From positions 1 to 8,104 of the forward strand of contig DTYT01000169.1 in assembly GCA_012961745.1 (NCBI GenBank): a stretch of DNA of 8,104 nt, in the 5' to 3' direction. The notes below the pieces were generated by a model, which was not told the DNA's origin, did no database searches, and was given only the letters and a program-made list of their open reading frames with translations. This stretch comes from Kiritimatiellia bacterium. GTDB taxonomy: Bacteria; Verrucomicrobiota; Kiritimatiellia; B70-G9. The translations under genes and the position numbers were made by a program. The stretch's first letter is position 1; every line of letters begins with the position of its first letter. Shown piece by piece: positions 6,213-8,104 of this stretch.

Positions 6213-6689
6213 ATGATTCGCATACCAGGCCGCAGCGGCTCGCGTTTGGCCCGAAGGCTGCAGCGTATCGAGGCTGAACGCGCCGAGCTCCAAAGGCGCG
6301 AGAGGGAGATCCGGCGGGTGCTGGTAGCCGCGGGACACGGCATCCCGACCGCGCCGGGGACCTCCGCCAGTGCCGGTGTTCCCGGAAGCGAGCCGGAGAC
6401 CGCTGGTAGTTCCGCCGGCGGTGGGGATGAAGATCTGTTCCGCTGGAGGGAGCGCCGACGCTCTTCCTCAGGAACGAGTGGAGCGGAAGGCAACGCCCGG
6501 GTGGAGCGCGGTTCGGAGGGGGAGCGGTTCCGGTTTGACAGCAGGTTCGCTTCCTATTTCGCCAGCGGCAGTTTTGCGCCGCGGCCCTTGAGCGAGGAAG
6601 AGATCGCCGCCCGCCGGAACCGCATCATCATTACGCTGATAATCCTGGGGGTGGCGGTATTCATCGTGTGGCGCCTGGCGTTTTCGTAA
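6213..6689 (+). CDS. Small coiled-coil protein with C-terminal membrane anchor, unknown function
   Basis: No named family is recognised. The 158-residue product starts with a short basic helix (about 10-37, RLARRLQRIEAERAELQRR) likely to form a coiled coil. Then comes a low-complexity Gly/Ser/Ala/Pro/Glu linker (41-105). Next is a segment with aromatic and Gly/Ser character, RFDSRFASYFASGSFAPRPL (107-126). A basic RRNR cluster (134-137) precedes a single hydrophobic helix (about 138-153) ending WRLAFS. The positive cluster before the membrane segment predicts that the bulk of the protein stays in the cytoplasm, as in the preceding gene, from which it is separated by 27 bp. An in-frame GTG directly before the ATG (6210) is an alternative start; the AGGGGG at 6194-6199 is a distant ribosome binding site. 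The aromatic segment just before the anchor looks the most constrained part and is the best query for homologues. Confidence 0.75.
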   Translation: MIRIPGRSGSRLARRLQRIEAERAELQRREREIRRVLVAAGHGIPTAPGTSASAGVPGSEPETAGSSAGGGDEDLFRWRERRRSSSGTSGAEGNARVERGSEGERFRFDSRFASYFASGSFAPRPLSEEEIAARRNRIIITLIILGVAVFIVWRLAFS

Positions 6690-7225
6690 TGCACCGCGGC
6701 GGCCGACAACCTTCGCGGGCCGATATGGTCACCTCGTGGGGTAGGATTGAACTGGAGTGCTCGCCGCGAGGGTTGACGCGCTGCCGTCTGCCGTACTGCT
6801 TACGACCGCCGAGCCGCTCCCTGGTCATAGCAACTTTCTCGGTATCGGCGAAGGGCCCAGAGGCCGGCCTCCTCCGGGCAGGTATCGACTATCTTGCTGA
6901 AGTGTTCCGGGGAAAGGAAGCGGATCTTCCGAATTTGGATCTCCAGGGAGGAACAGAGTTCCAGCAGCGCGTATGGCGGGAGCTGATGCGGTTACCCCGC
7001 GGGTCGGTGTTCACCTATCGCGAGTTGGCGGAGAGGATCGGCCTGCCCAGCGCCGCTCGGGCCGTGGGCGCCGCCTGCCGGGCCAATCCGATCCCCATAT
7101 TCATCCCGTGTCATCGGGTGATCCTGCGGTGCGGCGGCCTTGGCGGATACCGTTCCGGGCGGGGCTGGAAAGAGTTTCTCTTGAAGATGGAGGAATTCTC
7201 CGGTTTATCTCGCCGCCGGGACTAA
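6689..7225 (+). CDS. ogt: Methylated-DNA--protein-cysteine S-methyltransferase (Ogt type)
   Basis: A cytoplasmic suicide repair protein that moves the alkyl group from O6-alkylguanine (and O4-alkylthymine) to its own cysteine. The C-terminal domain is unmistakable: FQQRVWRELMRLPRGSVFTYRELAERIG (helix-turn-helix region with the conserved Tyr), SAARAVGAACRANPIPIFIP, then the active site PCHRVI with C141, followed by GGLGGYRSGRGWKEFLLKMEE. The N-terminal region (VTSWGRIELECSPRGLTRCRLP) matches the usual TPLG-like opening strand, but it carries no Ada-type zinc site or AraC domain, so this is the stand-alone form. The 178-residue length is normal. ATG 6689 overlaps the previous TAA by one base (TAATG), suggesting translational coupling; it also leaves a typical run of residues before the first strand. 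GTG 6668 and ATG 6725 are the other in-frame options. Nothing else in the unit deals with DNA, so it is probably a passenger. Confidence 0.94.
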   Translation: MHRGGRQPSRADMVTSWGRIELECSPRGLTRCRLPYCLRPPSRSLVIATFSVSAKGPEAGLLRAGIDYLAEVFRGKEADLPNLDLQGGTEFQQRVWRELMRLPRGSVFTYRELAERIGLPSAARAVGAACRANPIPIFIPCHRVILRCGGLGGYRSGRGWKEFLLKMEEFSGLSRRRD

Positions 7226-7240
7226 CTAGTATCGGACAAA

Positions 7241-7266
7241 AAGCAGGGCTCCTCACGGGGCCTTTT
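7241..7266. terminator. Bidirectional hairpin terminator between convergent genes
   Basis: GGCTCC (7247-7252), loop TCAC, and GGGGCC (7257-7262) form a 6-bp stem with one G-U wobble, followed by TTTT (7263-7266), ending the plus-strand unit about 20 bp after the ogt stop. Read on the minus strand the same stem has one mismatch and is followed by CTGCTTTTTG, giving a T-run for the opposite gene. The minus-strand gene's own stop codon falls in the loop (7253-7255). Stem and T-runs are short, so efficiency is uncertain. Confidence 0.55.
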
Positions 7267-8104
7267 CCGAGCTGCCGACGACGGCCGATGCAAGGGCTTC
7301 TCTTACTTTCTGGCGGGCCTGTTCGAGACGCTGTGCGAATGTTCCTTGGTGGGGAGCGGCGGCCGTCGCGGCCTGGCGGGACTGCTCCTTCCAGAGGAGC
7401 CGGGCGAGCCGCGTAAAGCCCCGGGCGCGGTCGGGAAAATCAAGAGCCTCCCAGAAGGCCGCCTGATATAGCACGGCATCCAGGATGCCTTGCAGCTGGC
7501 CCGGGGGCGAGGTACGCAGAGTTTCTTCCACCAGGAATTGGTCCAGGTCCCCGGGAACCTCTTCGGCGTAATGGGACGACCGCAGCATGGCGAACGCGCG
7601 CTGGGCTTCCTCAGGACCCGAATAGACGTAGAAGTACAAGGTGGCCATGCGCAAGAAATAATAGCGTGCCTCCAGCGCCGGCGCCGGGTCCTCAAGCCGT
7701 TCAGCCGCGTACCGGTAGGCCCGGAGTACGTGCTCGAACGCGTCGAGTTTCGGCAGCAGGATGAAAATGTCGCGCTCACGATCATGGTAGAGCTTTCCCT
7801 GGCGGAACGCCGCGGCAGCCGACTGGTAGACCATACGCTCGCAGGCCAGCTTTTCGAAATCCTCCGCTTGAGCTGCGCCGCGGTAGCCCCAATAGGCGGA
7901 ATGCGCGTACGGCAGACGCCAGTCCAGCGGCCCGCAAATTCTTTCCACCTGCCGCATGATGCCGGGCCGGAGCTTGTAGTGCTGCTGCAGGACGTTGCGC
8001 CGGATGAAATCAAGAAGGGTAGCCGATGCCGGGTCATTTTGCAGCAGGCGGTCCACTGCGGGGGGGCGGCTTCGCGGTTTGAGGAGGGCGGCGTCGAAGG
8101 GATC
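7253..8104 (-). CDS. Helical protein of unknown function, C-terminal part (5' end outside window)
   Basis: The minus-strand frame stays open to the right edge (last full codon 8102-8104), so at least 283 residues are visible and the N-terminus is missing; the GTG at 8056 is likely internal, since the upstream codons read on as DPFDAALLKPRSRPPA. The visible part is almost all helix, with many aromatic and Ala/Leu residues: GPLDWRLPYAHSAYWGYRG, then ACERMVYQSAAAAFRQGKLY, FILLPKLDAFEHVLRAY, a helix with ARYYFLRMATLYFYVYSG, and LQGILDAVLYQAAFWEALDF. The tail is polar (QAATAAAPHQG, then EQARQKVREAL). This looks like a TPR-like helical array, but no canonical TPR consensus is seen. From memory, proteins with a DWRLP..hA.YW motif followed by an (A)CERMVYQS-like helix are uncharacterised and found in Verrucomicrobia-type genomes. 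It is convergent with the alkyltransferase gene and shares its terminator. No function can be assigned. Confidence 0.72.
   Translation of the reverse strand, partial: DPFDAALLKPRSRPPAVDRLLQNDPASATLLDFIRRNVLQQHYKLRPGIMRQVERICGPLDWRLPYAHSAYWGYRGAAQAEDFEKLACERMVYQSAAAAFRQGKLYHDRERDIFILLPKLDAFEHVLRAYRYAAERLEDPAPALEARYYFLRMATLYFYVYSGPEEAQRAFAMLRSSHYAEEVPGDLDQFLVEETLRTSPPGQLQGILDAVLYQAAFWEALDFPDRARGFTRLARLLWKEQSRQAATAAAPHQGTFAQRLEQARQKVREALASAVVGSSEKAP

Noticed and set aside
5559..6338. Long open frame on the minus strand (259 codons) across the two coiled-coil genes
   Set aside because: Its composition (many Leu, Gln and Pro from reverse-read Glu/Arg codons) is what an antisense shadow of coiled-coil genes gives.
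6860..6871. Perfect 12-bp palindrome GAGGCCGGCCTC
   Set aside because: It lies within the ogt coding sequence and is made of common GC-rich codons; nothing suggests an operator.
1..8104. CRISPR array, tRNA/rRNA gene, insertion sequence or attachment site
   Set aside because: No regularly spaced repeats, no tRNA-like cloverleaf, no transposase or integrase motifs and no flanking direct repeats were noticed on either strand.

Overview
This is 8.1 kb of GC-rich bacterial DNA, almost entirely coding, with seven genes read left to right and one partial gene converging from the right edge. Two proteins carry lipoprotein signal peptides and one is a polytopic GT39-type glycosyltransferase, so the host has a diderm-type envelope. 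The mix (DUF4139 protein, long DUF2961/GH172 lipoprotein, LysM-TPR lipoprotein, two coiled-coil proteins with C-terminal anchors, and a helical protein with a GPLDWRLP-type motif) reminds me of the PVC superphylum, especially Kiritimatiellota or Lentisphaerota. That placement is from memory of family resemblance; no marker gene in the window proves it.

Layout. Positions 1-616 hold the C-terminal third or so of a DUF4139 protein. Positions 649-2133 encode an ArnT/PMT-like membrane glycosyltransferase. A 175-bp gap (2134-2308) follows, with two tight hairpins just after the stop codon and then a strong-looking promoter whose -10 lies only 7 nt from the next ATG, predicting a leaderless mRNA. 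From 2309 to 7225 lies a probable five-gene unit: a GH172-like lipoprotein (2309-4636), a TPR + coiled-coil + LysM lipoprotein (4675-5409), two membrane-anchored coiled-coil proteins (5469-6185 and 6213-6689), and an Ogt-type O6-alkylguanine-DNA alkyltransferase (6689-7225) that overlaps the previous stop codon by one base. A second promoter-like element near 5412-5440 may give the last three genes their own transcript. A compact hairpin at 7247-7262, with T-runs in both directions, separates this unit from the convergent gene on the minus strand (7253 to the right edge).

Working together (inference): four of the five genes in the central unit encode proteins predicted to be exported or membrane-bound. 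One probably cleaves furanoside-type glycans, one binds peptidoglycan, and two are anchored in the inner membrane with coiled coils facing the cytoplasm. The upstream GT39 enzyme would transfer a sugar from a lipid carrier at the same envelope. The DNA-repair gene at the end looks like a passenger. No mobile element, CRISPR array, tRNA or rRNA gene was seen.
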